Shown in pieces: positions 48,376 to 58,512 of a stretch of DNA of 59,995 nucleotides (the stretch's first letter is position 1; the number at the start of each line of letters is the position of its first letter). The stretch is from contig JAFDDB010000007.1 of assembly GCA_019311115.1 (NCBI GenBank), positions 1 through 59,995 of the forward strand. Reading direction: 5' to 3'. The position numbers and the translations under genes were made by a program. The notes under the pieces were generated by a model that did no database searches, had not been told where the DNA came from, and saw only the letters and a program-made list of their open reading frames with translations. The DNA is from Deltaproteobacteria bacterium (GTDB lineage Bacteria > Myxococcota_A > UBA9160 > SZUA-336).

Positions 48376-50739
48376 GTGGCGAGAGGGACCGCCGACTGGC
48401 GGATCGGCAGCAAGCTGACGCATCCCTACGATCCGGACCTCGGTGTCGGCGTCGTGCGCGCGATCGAGGGGCGCTACCTCGACGTCTTCTTTCCGGCCGC
48501 GGATCGCGAGCTGATCATCGCCGCCGAGGGAGGGCTCAGCCGGCTCGTGCTCCAGCCGGGCGAGAGCGCGGAGCTGCTCGACTCCGGCGACGAGGTCGAG
48601 ATCGAGGCCGCACTCGGCCACGAGTACCGGCTGTCCGACGGCCGCGTGGTGCAGGACGCCGACCTGTGGCCGCACATCCGCCCCGACTCCGCTGTCGAGC
48701 GACTGGCGGCCCTGCGCGTCGACCGGCTGCCGGCCTTCCGCAACCGCATCGACGGCCTGCGCCTGATCGAGCTGCGCGAAGCGGGCGGACTGGGACCGTT
48801 CCTGGGTGGGAGGATCGAACTCTTCCCGCACCAGCTGCACACGGCCCTACAGGCCGTGAACCGCGATCCGGTGCGCTGGCTGCTGGCGGACGAGGTCGGC
48901 CTCGGCAAGACCATCGAAGCCAGCCTGATCCTGTCCGCGCTGGTGCGCACCGGCCGCTCCACGCGAGCGATCGTACTCGCGCCCGAGACCTTGACCGTGC
49001 AGTGGCTCGGCGAGCTCTACCGCAAGTTCCACCAGGTCTTCACGCTGATGGACGACGAGCGCCTGGCCCTCGTGGAGTCCGAGTTCGGCGAGGGCTTCAA
49101 CCCGTTCGTCGCGCGCCGCAACGTGGTCGTGGCGATCGAACGGCTGGCCCGCGACCCGGCGCTGCTGGCACAGGTGCTGGACTGCGAACCCGACCTGGTC
49201 GTCGTCGACGAGGCGCACCGCCTCTGCGACCCGAAGCTCGGCGAGGCGCTGGGTCCCCTCGTGCGCCACGCGAAGCACGCGCTGCTGCTCACCGCGACGC
49301 CGCTCCAGGCGGATCGCGAGGGATTCCACGCCCTGCTCGACATGCTGCACCCCGACGCCTTCGAGTCGTATGCCGCCTTCAGCCGGGCCGTCGACGCGGG
49401 CGAGGCCCAGCTCCCGTGCACGAGCTCGGTTCGGCGCGAGGACCTCGGCGGCCTGCCGCCGCGCGTTCCCGTGCCGATCGACCTGCCCGCCCGGACTGCG
49501 AGCCTCGACGACGATCCGCGCACGGCGTGGATCGCCGAGCACGCACCGGGCTGGCGCGAGCGCGGCGAGAAGGCACTCGTGTTCGTCCACGAGACCGCTG
49601 CGCTGGAGCGCCTGCGGCTCATCCTCGAGGCGCGCACGGGAACCCGGGCCACCGTCTTCCACCAGGACCTGGCCGTGGACGAGCGCGACATCGCGCTGGC
49701 GCGCTTCCGCGAGACCGACGCACCGCTGCTTCTCTGCTCCGAGGCCGGCGGCGAGGGGCGGAACTTCCAGTTCTGCGACCGCATGGTGCACTTCGACCTG
49801 CCGGACGATCCGATCCAGCTCGAGCAGCGCATCGGTAGGCTCGACCGCATCGGCCGCAAAAAGCCGGTCGAGGTCGTCTACTTCCGGCTCGCCGGCGAGC
49901 GACCCGACATCGCCCGGTTGTACGAGCGGCTCGAGCTCTTCTCGACGCCGTCGGCCGGAATCGACGCCGCGCTCGGCGGTGTGCGCGCCGCGATCACGGC
50001 GGCCGTCGAGCAGGGCAGCGCGATCGACGACGGCGGCCTCGAGGCGAGCGTCGCCGAGGCGCGGCGCGGGAAGACCCGCGCGGCGACGCGCGTCTTCTAT
50101 CCCGACGCCTACGACCGCTCGATGGCCGACGACGTGCTCGCCTTGGTACCGCCCGACCTGGACCAGCGCATGCGCGAGTACTGCGTAGCGGCCGCCGAGG
50201 AGCTGGGACTGATCGTCCAGCGCAAGGACGGCGTCGCGCGGTACTACATGGAGTTCGGCTCGTTCGCCAAGGTGGACAGCCTGCCGGGCGTGGGCATCGA
50301 CGGTCTTCCCGGACACGTGAACGAGGTGCGATTCCTCGGCACCTTCGATCGCCAAGAGGCAGTCGAGAACCAGAGCCTGGCCTTCTTCTCGAGCGGCCAG
50401 ATGCTGGTCGAGGGCCTGATCCTGGAGCTCGAGGACGGGCATCGCGGCCGCGCAGTGCTCTTCGACGTGCCGGACACGGGCCTCGAGGGCTCCGGGCTGC
50501 TCTGCATCTTCAAGCAGGGGCCGTCCTGGACGCCGGTCGTCGTCGACGCCGAGGGGACGTTGCGGCCGGAGTGGGTCGAGATCGTGATGGCGTCGCTCGA
50601 CTCGGCCGAGCCGCTGGAGACACCGCGGGGCGGAGCCACTCCTGAGTGGACGCAGGCCGTGCGCGAGCTGGGTGCGGCGGCCGCCTCGGGCGGGGCGCCG
50701 GGGCGGCCGCACGCCGCTGCCTACTTCCGGTTCGTCTGA
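48376..50739 (+). CDS. RapA-like SNF2-family ATPase (787 aa)
   Basis: Resembles RNA-polymerase-associated RapA/HepA. An N-terminal Tudor-like region (WRIGSKLTHPYDPDLGVGVVRAIEGRYLDVFFPAADREL) precedes the SNF2 core: Q-motif ELFPHQLHTAL, Walker A LADEVGLGKTIEA, DEAH in LVVVDEAHRL, TATPLQ, and motif VI IQLEQRIGRLDRIGRKKPVEVVYF. The C-terminal RapA-type region follows. At 787 residues it is shorter than E. coli RapA (968). RapA recycles stalled RNA polymerase. The GTG start has GGAGGGGTC upstream. Confidence 0.9.
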   Translation: MARGTADWRIGSKLTHPYDPDLGVGVVRAIEGRYLDVFFPAADRELIIAAEGGLSRLVLQPGESAELLDSGDEVEIEAALGHEYRLSDGRVVQDADLWPHIRPDSAVERLAALRVDRLPAFRNRIDGLRLIELREAGGLGPFLGGRIELFPHQLHTALQAVNRDPVRWLLADEVGLGKTIEASLILSALVRTGRSTRAIVLAPETLTVQWLGELYRKFHQVFTLMDDERLALVESEFGEGFNPFVARRNVVVAIERLARDPALLAQVLDCEPDLVVVDEAHRLCDPKLGEALGPLVRHAKHALLLTATPLQADREGFHALLDMLHPDAFESYAAFSRAVDAGEAQLPCTSSVRREDLGGLPPRVPVPIDLPARTASLDDDPRTAWIAEHAPGWRERGEKALVFVHETAALERLRLILEARTGTRATVFHQDLAVDERDIALARFRETDAPLLLCSEAGGEGRNFQFCDRMVHFDLPDDPIQLEQRIGRLDRIGRKKPVEVVYFRLAGERPDIARLYERLELFSTPSAGIDAALGGVRAAITAAVEQGSAIDDGGLEASVAEARRGKTRAATRVFYPDAYDRSMADDVLALVPPDLDQRMREYCVAAAEELGLIVQRKDGVARYYMEFGSFAKVDSLPGVGIDGLPGHVNEVRFLGTFDRQEAVENQSLAFFSSGQMLVEGLILELEDGHRGRAVLFDVPDTGLEGSGLLCIFKQGPSWTPVVVDAEGTLRPEWVEIVMASLDSAEPLETPRGGATPEWTQAVRELGAAAASGGAPGRPHAAAYFRFV

Positions 50740-50759
50740 CCCCGCTCGATCCGTCCCCT

Positions 50760-51944
50760 TCAGTCGCTGGTGGAGGAGAAGTCGAGTCCCGCGTCGGCGG
50801 CCTGCTCGCGCAGCATGTCGAGGACCTTCAGGTCGAAGGCGTCGGCCTTGCCTCCGCCGCTTCGCTCGCGCTCGTCGGCGATCCAGGCGTCCCGCTCTGC
50901 GACGAGCTGCGCCACCTTCTTCTGGATTCGCTCGCGCTCGTCCTTCTTGCCGGCGATCAGAGCGCGCTGCTCCTCGGGCTCGAGCGACCGCAGCTCCGCC
51001 GGCAGCTCCGCCTCGGGCACCGAGTCCAGATCGACCTCGCCGGCGTCGAGCGCGCCAATCAGGTCGCGCCGTCCGGACGCCACGCCCCGCTCGGGACTCT
51101 TGGCCATGTACGCCAGGCGCGCGGACGCGACGGAAGCCGGAGCGCTTCGGGCGCGGGCCACCTTGTCTTCGAACTCGTTGCGGCGCTCGACGGTGCCCCA
51201 GGCCATGGCCGTGTCGGCCAGCGCCTGGTTCAGAACGCCGAGCTCATCGTCCATCGGCGTGTGCACGGCCACCATGCCGCCGTTCTGGGGCACGGCCGCG
51301 TAGTGGCCGGCGCCGAGGCTCGCGATCGCCTGCCAGACGGGCCGCGTGGCGTCGAGCCCGCCGCACTGCACCGTGTTTACGACGATCCCGCGCTGGCGCG
51401 CGATCGCGATCGTCTCGGTGTACGGCACGTCGTCCGCGTAGTCCATATGGGGTGGAGCGTCACCGACCAGGAAGACCGCCCGGTACACGCCCGGACCCTC
51501 GGTCCAGCTCATCTGCGAGACGGCCTCGCCGAGCGCCTGGTTGACGGACTCGGGAGTGTCGCCCCCGCCGCCGGCCTGGAGCTGCAACAGGTGACCGTAG
51601 ATGGCGTCGAGATCGTCGGTCAGGTCGAAGCGCTGCGTCACGTACGCGTCGCCGCGGTCGCGGTACGCGACCAATCCCAGGCGGATGCGCGGCGACGGCT
51701 GGCCGCTCGCCATCTGGTTCGCGATCGACCAGATCTTCTGCTTGGCGCCGTCGATCAGTCCGCTCATGGAGCCGGTCGTGTCCAGCACGAAGACGGCGTC
51801 GATCGCAGGCGCCTGCGCGCGGGCCATCGGAACGGAGGGTGTGTTGGCGCGTTGCTGCGCTGCGCCGGCGAGGCCAGTCAGGCCGACGAGCGCGGCGAGC
51901 AGTGCGAGCTTGCGGACACGGGGAGGTGTGTTCTTGTCGGACAT
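50760..51944 (-). CDS. Secreted von Willebrand factor A-domain protein (394 aa)
   Basis: Signal peptide RVRKLALLAALVGLTGLAGAAQQ is followed by a VWA domain with a perfect MIDAS motif, AVFVLDTTGSMSGL, and the supporting FLVGDAPPHMDYADD. The C-terminal ~150 residues are charged and helical (EEQRALIAGKKDERERIQKKVAQLVAERDAW). VWA domains bind protein partners through a metal ion. The ATG at 51944 has GAGGAG upstream. About 70-120 bp upstream there are 11-bp-phased direct repeats resembling a Pho box. The partner is unknown. Confidence 0.85.
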   Translation of the reverse strand: MSDKNTPPRVRKLALLAALVGLTGLAGAAQQRANTPSVPMARAQAPAIDAVFVLDTTGSMSGLIDGAKQKIWSIANQMASGQPSPRIRLGLVAYRDRGDAYVTQRFDLTDDLDAIYGHLLQLQAGGGGDTPESVNQALGEAVSQMSWTEGPGVYRAVFLVGDAPPHMDYADDVPYTETIAIARQRGIVVNTVQCGGLDATRPVWQAIASLGAGHYAAVPQNGGMVAVHTPMDDELGVLNQALADTAMAWGTVERRNEFEDKVARARSAPASVASARLAYMAKSPERGVASGRRDLIGALDAGEVDLDSVPEAELPAELRSLEPEEQRALIAGKKDERERIQKKVAQLVAERDAWIADERERSGGGKADAFDLKVLDMLREQAADAGLDFSSTSD

Positions 51945-52015
51945 TTCGGGCTCCTCTCTTCGAAGGGATCTGTTCCCCTCTTCGGAAGTACCGTAGTCCG
52001 AACCCGAGTCGATGG

Positions 52016-52066
52016 CGGTAAAGCGTCGGTAAAACGCGAGGCTCCGGGTTTACATGGGATTTACAC
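52016..52066. promoter_or_regulatory. Paired 11-bp-phased direct repeats (Pho-box-like) upstream of the VWA gene
   Basis: CGGTAAA-GCGT-CGGTAAA (52016-52033) and TTTACAT-GGGA-TTTACAC (52049-52066). Each is a pair of 7-mers with a 4-bp spacer, the geometry of PhoB/PhoP and other OmpR-family sites, and the two pairs face each other. The sequence is unusually AT-rich for this genome. Confidence 0.5.
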
Positions 52067-52092
52067 GGCGCCGCCGTCGTCGAGGCACAGCG

Positions 52093-53517
52093 TCAGTAGT
52101 TCAGCTGAAAGCGGAGCTGGAAGACGTTGGAGTTGCCGACGCCGTGCAGGTGCGGACGCACCCAGTTGCCGCTCAGCTGGTGGTTCGCGGTCAGGTGCCA
52201 CGTGGCGCCGAGCGTGTAGCTGTTCAGCGTGCCGCCGCGCACGTCGCGGTTGTCGAGGTCGAGGTACGAGAAGCGCGCGCTCAGCTCGAACGCGCCCCAG
52301 CCACCGCTGGCCGGGTCGAAGGGGCGGTCGGGAGCCACGTTCCCGAAGGTCCCGCGGCGGCGCCGGTAGATGCGCTCCTCGCCGGTCACCATCCAGGTGA
52401 CCACCGCGTAGCTGCCCCAGAAGGCCACGTCGTCGCGATCGTGTCCCTCGACGCGGGAGCCCGTGAACTCGGCTTGCACCGCCCACGAGTGCCACTTGAA
52501 CGCGGCCTCGGCGCCGAACAGGTCGACTCCGTCCGACGCGATGTCGCCCGTGTCCACGTAGCGGTCCGCCAGGTGCGCCTCGGGACGCCGCCGGTAGCGC
52601 ACGTCGAAGTCGGAGCGGAACTGGTGGCTGTAAGACAGGCCGACGTGCAGGAGCTTCGCGTCCTCGTCCCGCGTCCAGGGGAGCGCCGTCACGCGCGCGG
52701 TCAGGTTGAGCCGCTTTCCACCGCCGCCGCGGCCCGAGTAACGGAAGGCGCCCACCCACCCGCTCACCCTGCGATCGAGCACCTGGCTGTTCAAGAGGAT
52801 GCCCAGGTTGTAGTTCGGGGCAAAGACCATCGGGAGCGGGCGCTCCATCATCGCCGTCGCCGTCGAGCTCGTGGTCTCGGCCATGGCGAAGGGCTCCTTC
52901 GTGAAGCCCACGCGCACACCGTCCAGCGTCCCGGGCCTCGTCCACCCGGCGTAGAGCTGGCGGATGTAGCGATTCCGATCGTCATCGCCCGAGGAGTTTC
53001 CCGCCAGGTCGATCTGGGCCTGGTAGATGAACCGGTCCCGGACTACGCCGCTCACGTCGAGCCAGCCGCGCCGCACCTCGTAGTCGGTCTCGTCGTCGAG
53101 CCCGCTCCCGCGGATCGAGCTGTCGCCGCGGATCCACGCCTGGTCGAGCTGCAGGCGTCCGCCGATCTTCATGCGGAAGCGCTTGTCGTTGCGCTCGAGG
53201 CGGATCCCGCGGCTCCAGAACAGGTTGAGCTCTTCGGGGTGGAGTTCCTCATAGGTGGGGCCGCGGATCGCCGCGGTGCGTTCCGCCTCCGCCTCCTGCT
53301 CTTTCCGCTCGCGTTCCTGGTCCTCGGTGAGGGGCGCCTCGTCGGTCAGCTCGCGGAACTCGTCCTCGGGAAGAACCTCCTTCTCGGCCGCCTCGGCGCG
53401 CTCCACCTGCTCCTCGGTGGCGACGGACTCCTCCGCGCGCACGCCGAGCGGCGCCGCGACCGCCAACGCGATCCAGCACACGCACGCACGCGCCCGGCGA
53501 TCTCCGTGAAGGGACAT
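52093..53517 (-). CDS. Phosphate-selective porin O/P-like outer-membrane protein (474 aa)
   Basis: After a signal peptide and a charged, Glu-rich coiled segment (EDQERERKEQEAEAERTAA), the protein shows porin O/P features: FRMKIGGRLQLDQAWIRGD, RGWLDVSGVVRDRFIYQAQIDLAGNSS and alternating beta strands to a terminal FQLRFQLNY. OprP-type porins admit phosphate or polyphosphate, but many relatives are not phosphate specific. It follows another porin gene by 28 bp, and Pho-box-like repeats lie just beyond its 3' end, in front of the VWA gene. Confidence 0.87.
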   Translation of the reverse strand: MSLHGDRRARACVCWIALAVAAPLGVRAEESVATEEQVERAEAAEKEVLPEDEFRELTDEAPLTEDQERERKEQEAEAERTAAIRGPTYEELHPEELNLFWSRGIRLERNDKRFRMKIGGRLQLDQAWIRGDSSIRGSGLDDETDYEVRRGWLDVSGVVRDRFIYQAQIDLAGNSSGDDDRNRYIRQLYAGWTRPGTLDGVRVGFTKEPFAMAETTSSTATAMMERPLPMVFAPNYNLGILLNSQVLDRRVSGWVGAFRYSGRGGGGKRLNLTARVTALPWTRDEDAKLLHVGLSYSHQFRSDFDVRYRRRPEAHLADRYVDTGDIASDGVDLFGAEAAFKWHSWAVQAEFTGSRVEGHDRDDVAFWGSYAVVTWMVTGEERIYRRRRGTFGNVAPDRPFDPASGGWGAFELSARFSYLDLDNRDVRGGTLNSYTLGATWHLTANHQLSGNWVRPHLHGVGNSNVFQLRFQLNY

Positions 53518-53545
53518 CGCCGGGAGCGTAACACCGGGATTCGGC

Positions 53546-54967
53546 TCAGAACTTGAAGACGAGGTCCGTCTGCAGACGCGAGCGCTTCGACAGGAAGACC
53601 GAGCGCGCCAGCGGCATGTCGTTGTCGATGTAGGTGGCCTTGTAGTAGGCGAACTTGAACTCGGTGTTCTTCGCGATCCGCCTGGATCCGTAGATCACCC
53701 ACCCCTGGCGGTTCGTGAACCCGTCCAGGATGTCGCTGTCGCCGAACTGCGACATGATCGCGTTGGCCTCGATGTAGAAGTAGCCGAAGCCCAGCTTGAG
53801 CCACTTCTTCGAGCTGCCGACCTCGGCGCCGATCCCCCAGGCCATGTCCTCCTCGTCGACCGTGCCCTCACCGACGTTGACGCCTCCCATGGGGACCATC
53901 GCGCCCGGGCCCGTGCAGTCGGTGGGAAGAGCGTCGCCGGAGGCGTCGTCGAAGAGCGTGCAGTAGCCATCATCCGCGGTGAAGTTCTTCGCGTAGCGGC
54001 CGAAGATCCCGACCGGCCAGTCCTCGTGCGGCTCGAAGCGCGCGAAGGCGGTCACGTCGCCGATGCGCGACTTGCCGTTCGTGTAGGCGGTCGGCAGGTT
54101 GCCGAACTCCTCGGAACGGAAGACAAAGTCGCTGTCGAGCGACCGCCACCAGTACATCGACCCGCGGAGACCCAGCTCGAGCGGGCCGACCTCGGTGGTT
54201 CCGCCGACCTGCAAGGCAAAGAGCTTCGGGTCGGCACGGTTGCTGTTCTCGTCGACGATGAAGTACCCCGTGTTGGCGAACAGCTCCGAACGCTCATCGA
54301 CCGGGTAGGTGAACATCAGCGCGCCACCCTCAGGCTGGATGTCGCCATCCCAGATCAGGGCGTCCTTGCCGTTCTTCCACATGAAGGGATTCGGGATCTT
54401 CCCGGCGATGAACGTCGTCTGCAGCCCGTGCGTCTCCGGCAGCGCCCAGCGCACGTAGGCCCGGTCGATGCGGACCGAGTCGTAGTCGAAGTCGTCCTGG
54501 CGGCCGAGCGTCTGGTTCGTGCTTCGGTCCTCCGACGAACTCGGCGTGCCGCCAGTCGCGAAGCGCATGCCGAAGTCGACCGAGTCCAGCAGCTTCTTCT
54601 CGAAGCCCAGGCGCACGCGGTAGCGCCAGCGGTAGCGGTTGTCCTCGGTGTTGCCGTTCGTGTCGTGCCGGTACGTGAAGACCTCGTGGCGCAGGCGGAA
54701 GTCGCCGTAGAGGTCCCAGTCGTCGAGGAACCCGGCCGCGACGTCGATCTCGCTCCGCTGGTCGGCCTCGGCCGCGTTCTTCATCAGCAGCCGCTCCTGC
54801 TGCTCGCCGTCGATCAGGCCCTTCTCGTGCAGGATCTCGATGATCTGCTCGACGGTCGCGCCGTCGAGCGCGTCGTCTGCCACTGCCGTCGACGCGGGCG
54901 CGACCGCGGTGAGCCCTACGGCCAGCACGGCGGCCGCGAGCCCCTTCTTCATCTGCTTCGTACGCAT
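53546..54967 (-). CDS. Putative outer-membrane porin (473 aa)
   Basis: Signal peptide MRTKQMKKGLAAAVLAVGLTAVAPASTAVA, then a short helix (TVEQIIEILHEKGLIDGEQQERLL), then alternating beta-strand sequence from GDFRLRHEVFTYRHD to a terminal aromatic RLQTDLVFKF, as in putative porins of deltaproteobacteria-type genomes. The start at 54967 follows a strong GGAGGGAATC site; the ORF-track start at 55012 does not give a signal peptide. Substrate unknown. Probably the first gene of a porin/porin pair on the minus strand. Confidence 0.87.
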   Translation of the reverse strand: MRTKQMKKGLAAAVLAVGLTAVAPASTAVADDALDGATVEQIIEILHEKGLIDGEQQERLLMKNAAEADQRSEIDVAAGFLDDWDLYGDFRLRHEVFTYRHDTNGNTEDNRYRWRYRVRLGFEKKLLDSVDFGMRFATGGTPSSSEDRSTNQTLGRQDDFDYDSVRIDRAYVRWALPETHGLQTTFIAGKIPNPFMWKNGKDALIWDGDIQPEGGALMFTYPVDERSELFANTGYFIVDENSNRADPKLFALQVGGTTEVGPLELGLRGSMYWWRSLDSDFVFRSEEFGNLPTAYTNGKSRIGDVTAFARFEPHEDWPVGIFGRYAKNFTADDGYCTLFDDASGDALPTDCTGPGAMVPMGGVNVGEGTVDEEDMAWGIGAEVGSSKKWLKLGFGYFYIEANAIMSQFGDSDILDGFTNRQGWVIYGSRRIAKNTEFKFAYYKATYIDNDMPLARSVFLSKRSRLQTDLVFKF

Positions 54968-55171
54968 GATTCCCTCCATGGAGTCCACTTTCCGGCGAAC
55001 ATTCTGGGGCAACCCCGTCGCGAGATGGGGTCGATCTGATGAAGGAACCGTGACACCGCGTCACTCCGGGGGGAGTCCCTCGCGGGGGGGCGAGATCCGA
55101 TACGATGGGAGGCATGCGCACGCCACGAGAGCGGCCACCAGCCCCCGGGATGCGGGCCTAGCGGGACCGGC

Positions 55172-56311
55172 TTGGCGGTCTACGACTTCGCCGTCATCGG
55201 CGCCGGCATCGCCGGCGCTTCCGTCGCCTACGAGCTTCAGGCGTCCGGGCGCACGGTGTTGCTGGAGCGCGAGCCCCTGCCCGGCTACCACACGACCGGG
55301 CGCTCGGCGGCGTTCCTGGTCGAGAGCTACGGGAGCCAGGCCGCGCGCCTGCTCACGCGAGCGGGGCGCGGGTTTCTCGAGGAGCCGCCCGACGGCTTCG
55401 CCGAGCACCCACTCGTGGATCCGAAGCCCGTACTGTGGATCGCGCGCCCGGACCAGTGCGAGAGCCTCGAAGCGGCGCTCCAGACCGCCCTCCAGATGGG
55501 AGCCGACGTTCGGCGCATCGGCGTGCCCGCCGCGTTGGAGCTGTGTCCGGCGCTGCGCAGCGACTACTTGGCCGACGCGCTGGTCGAGCCCGGCGCGCGC
55601 AGCATCGACGTGGCGGGACTGCTCGAGTGCTTCCTGCGCGGCTTCCGCGGGCGTGGGGGCGACGTCGTGACCAAGTCGCCCGTCACACGCATCGAGCGCA
55701 CGGGCGAGGGCTGGCGGGTCGACGCCGGGCGCGAGAGCTACCGCGTCGGCGTGGTCGTGAACGCGGCCGGCGCCTGGTGCGACCCGGTGGCCGATATGGC
55801 GGGCGCGCGGCCGCTCGGCATCCAGCCTATGCGGCGCACGGCGATCACCTTCGATCCGCCCCCGGCGCAGGACATCTCGCGCTGGCCCTGCGTGATCGAC
55901 GCCGACGAGGACTTCTACTTCAAGCCCGAGGGCGGACAGGTCCTGGCGTCACCCTGCGACGAGACGCCATTCGAGCCGTGCGACGTCACGCCCGACGACT
56001 ACGAGGTGGCGCTCGCCGCAGACCGCGTCGAGCGCGCGACGACGATCTCGGTCAAGCACATCCGTCGTCGCTGGGCCGGGCTTCGGAGCTTCGCACCCGA
56101 TCGCTCGCCGGTCATCGGCATGGACCCCCGGCTCGACGGCTTCTTCTGGCTCGCCGGCCAGGGGGGCTTCGGCATCATGACCTCACCCGGTGCGTCGCGC
56201 AGCGCCGCGTCGCTGATCGTGGACGGCCGCCTCCCCGCGGACGTCGAAGCGCTGGGACTCGCCGCCGCACACCTCTCTCCCGCGCGGTTCGGGACCGGCT
56301 CGGCCCGCTAG
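55172..56311 (+). CDS. FAD-dependent oxidoreductase, DAO/DadA family (379 aa)
   Basis: An N-terminal dinucleotide-binding motif (YDFAVIGAGIAGASVAYELQASGRTVLLERE), GRSAAFLVESYG in the middle and a C-terminal IGMDPRLDGFFWLAGQGGFGIMTSPG identify the D-amino-acid-oxidase/glycine-oxidase fold. Such enzymes oxidise secondary or primary amines. Start is the TTG at 55172 with a weak ribosome binding site. The gene stands alone between the porin gene (divergent) and a small membrane protein gene 68 bp downstream. The actual amine is unknown. Confidence 0.88.
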   Translation: MAVYDFAVIGAGIAGASVAYELQASGRTVLLEREPLPGYHTTGRSAAFLVESYGSQAARLLTRAGRGFLEEPPDGFAEHPLVDPKPVLWIARPDQCESLEAALQTALQMGADVRRIGVPAALELCPALRSDYLADALVEPGARSIDVAGLLECFLRGFRGRGGDVVTKSPVTRIERTGEGWRVDAGRESYRVGVVVNAAGAWCDPVADMAGARPLGIQPMRRTAITFDPPPAQDISRWPCVIDADEDFYFKPEGGQVLASPCDETPFEPCDVTPDDYEVALAADRVERATTISVKHIRRRWAGLRSFAPDRSPVIGMDPRLDGFFWLAGQGGFGIMTSPGASRSAASLIVDGRLPADVEALGLAAAHLSPARFGTGSAR

Positions 56312-56379
56312 CCCCCCCCGCGATCAGGTTTCGCGGGGAGCCGCCCGATCCAGGGGTGTCGAATTTTGGGAGCCGTGCC

Positions 56380-56898
56380 GTGATCGAGAAGCTCACTCTC
56401 TGGGAAGTCGCGCTCGTGGGCGCGCTCCTCGTCCTGAACGGGACCGAGGTCGCCGCGCTCGCCGTCGCGCGCTGGAAGGGACGCACGACCAACGTGTCCC
56501 GCCTGCTCGTCCATGGCAGCGTACTCGTGTGCGCCCTCGTCTACGCCTGGCTCTCGATCGGCTTCGGCGACTCGCTGGCCGCAGTCGACTACGGGAACCT
56601 GGCGAACATGCCGGCCTCGAACTGGCCGTACATAGTGCTGCTCGGAGCGATCGGGGTGATGGTCGGCCACGAGCTGATCAGCCACCTGCGCGCGATTCGC
56701 TCGGGCCTGACGCGGAACGTCTCGCGTGTCGCAACGCGCGTCGCGATGCTCATCCTGCTCGTGGTCATGGTCGGCCTCAGCGAGCTGCGCTGGATGATCT
56801 ACCTGGAGAACCTGGAGACGCTCAGCCACTCGCCCGCCGCTGCGGCCGATACCGTTCATCCGACGCAGGGTGCCTGGGTAAAGCCGCCCGCGCGCTAG
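56380..56898 (+). CDS. Small membrane protein of unknown function (172 aa)
   Basis: I do not recognise a family. Four hydrophobic segments are visible: WEVALVGALLVLNGTEVAAL, LLVHGSVLVCALVYAWLSI, WPYIVLLGAIGVMVGHELI and ATRVAMLILLVVMVGLSELRW. The GTG start at 56380 follows GGGAG. The ORF track places it inside a long frame that begins in the FAD gene, which I reject. It converges on the membrane protein gene at 56964. Confidence 0.68.
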   Translation: MIEKLTLWEVALVGALLVLNGTEVAALAVARWKGRTTNVSRLLVHGSVLVCALVYAWLSIGFGDSLAAVDYGNLANMPASNWPYIVLLGAIGVMVGHELISHLRAIRSGLTRNVSRVATRVAMLILLVVMVGLSELRWMIYLENLETLSHSPAAAADTVHPTQGAWVKPPAR

Positions 56899-56963
56899 CG
56901 CGCGCGTCTCGCGGTCAGCCTTCGGCTCGGCAACCGACGAGCGCGATCCTGGCGTGGGTCGCT

Positions 56964-58051
<1,088 letters not shown>

Positions 58052-58055
<4 letters not shown>

Positions 58056-58477
58056 GGCGCCGTGGCCTCCGCCAGCTTCCACGCCCCCGACTCGCTCCGC
58101 GCCACCGCGAACTCGGCCGCTCGGCCGCTCGGCTCCCAGCCGGTCTTCCAGCGCGCGGCGCGAATCACCGCTACGCGGTGTCCCCCGGCCTCGGCCTGCG
58201 GCCGCAGCCAGCGCCAGGCGTCGTCCACCTCGGCCTGGAGTGCCGGCGTGTCGGAGAGGTCTACGTCACTGTGGTACTCGAGCAGCAACACCGGTTCATC
58301 TCCGGCATCCAGGGTCGAGACCGACTCGACGCGAAGCGGTCTCCCCGAGGGCGTGCGCACGACCCGGTAGTCCACGACGGCCGGCCCGCACGCCAACGCC
58401 AGCACCGCCAGGGCGGAAGCTGCGCGCAACCTGCGTGCTCGAGACCTCTCCACGATCTTCTGGTCGGCGCACCCCAC
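58052..58477 (-). CDS. Small lipoprotein of unknown function (141 aa)
   Basis: An arginine-rich n-region (RSRARRLRAASALAVLALACGP) with a lipobox-like LALAC marks a lipoprotein. The mature part (YRVVRTPSGRPLRVESVSTL..., DPVLLLEYHSDVDLSD-like strands, RWKTGWEPSGRAAEFAVARSESGAWKLAE) has no family I recognise. It is coupled to the membrane protein at 56964 and lies 35 bp after the gene at the window edge. Confidence 0.68.
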
Positions 58478-58512
58478 GAGATCTGGAGAGTGGGACGGTC
58501 GCTATCCGGGGA

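Noticed and set aside
55050-55064. Palindrome GTGAC-ACCGC-GTCAC before the porin gene
   Set aside because: A single copy with short arms and an odd centre; no second instance to support an operator.
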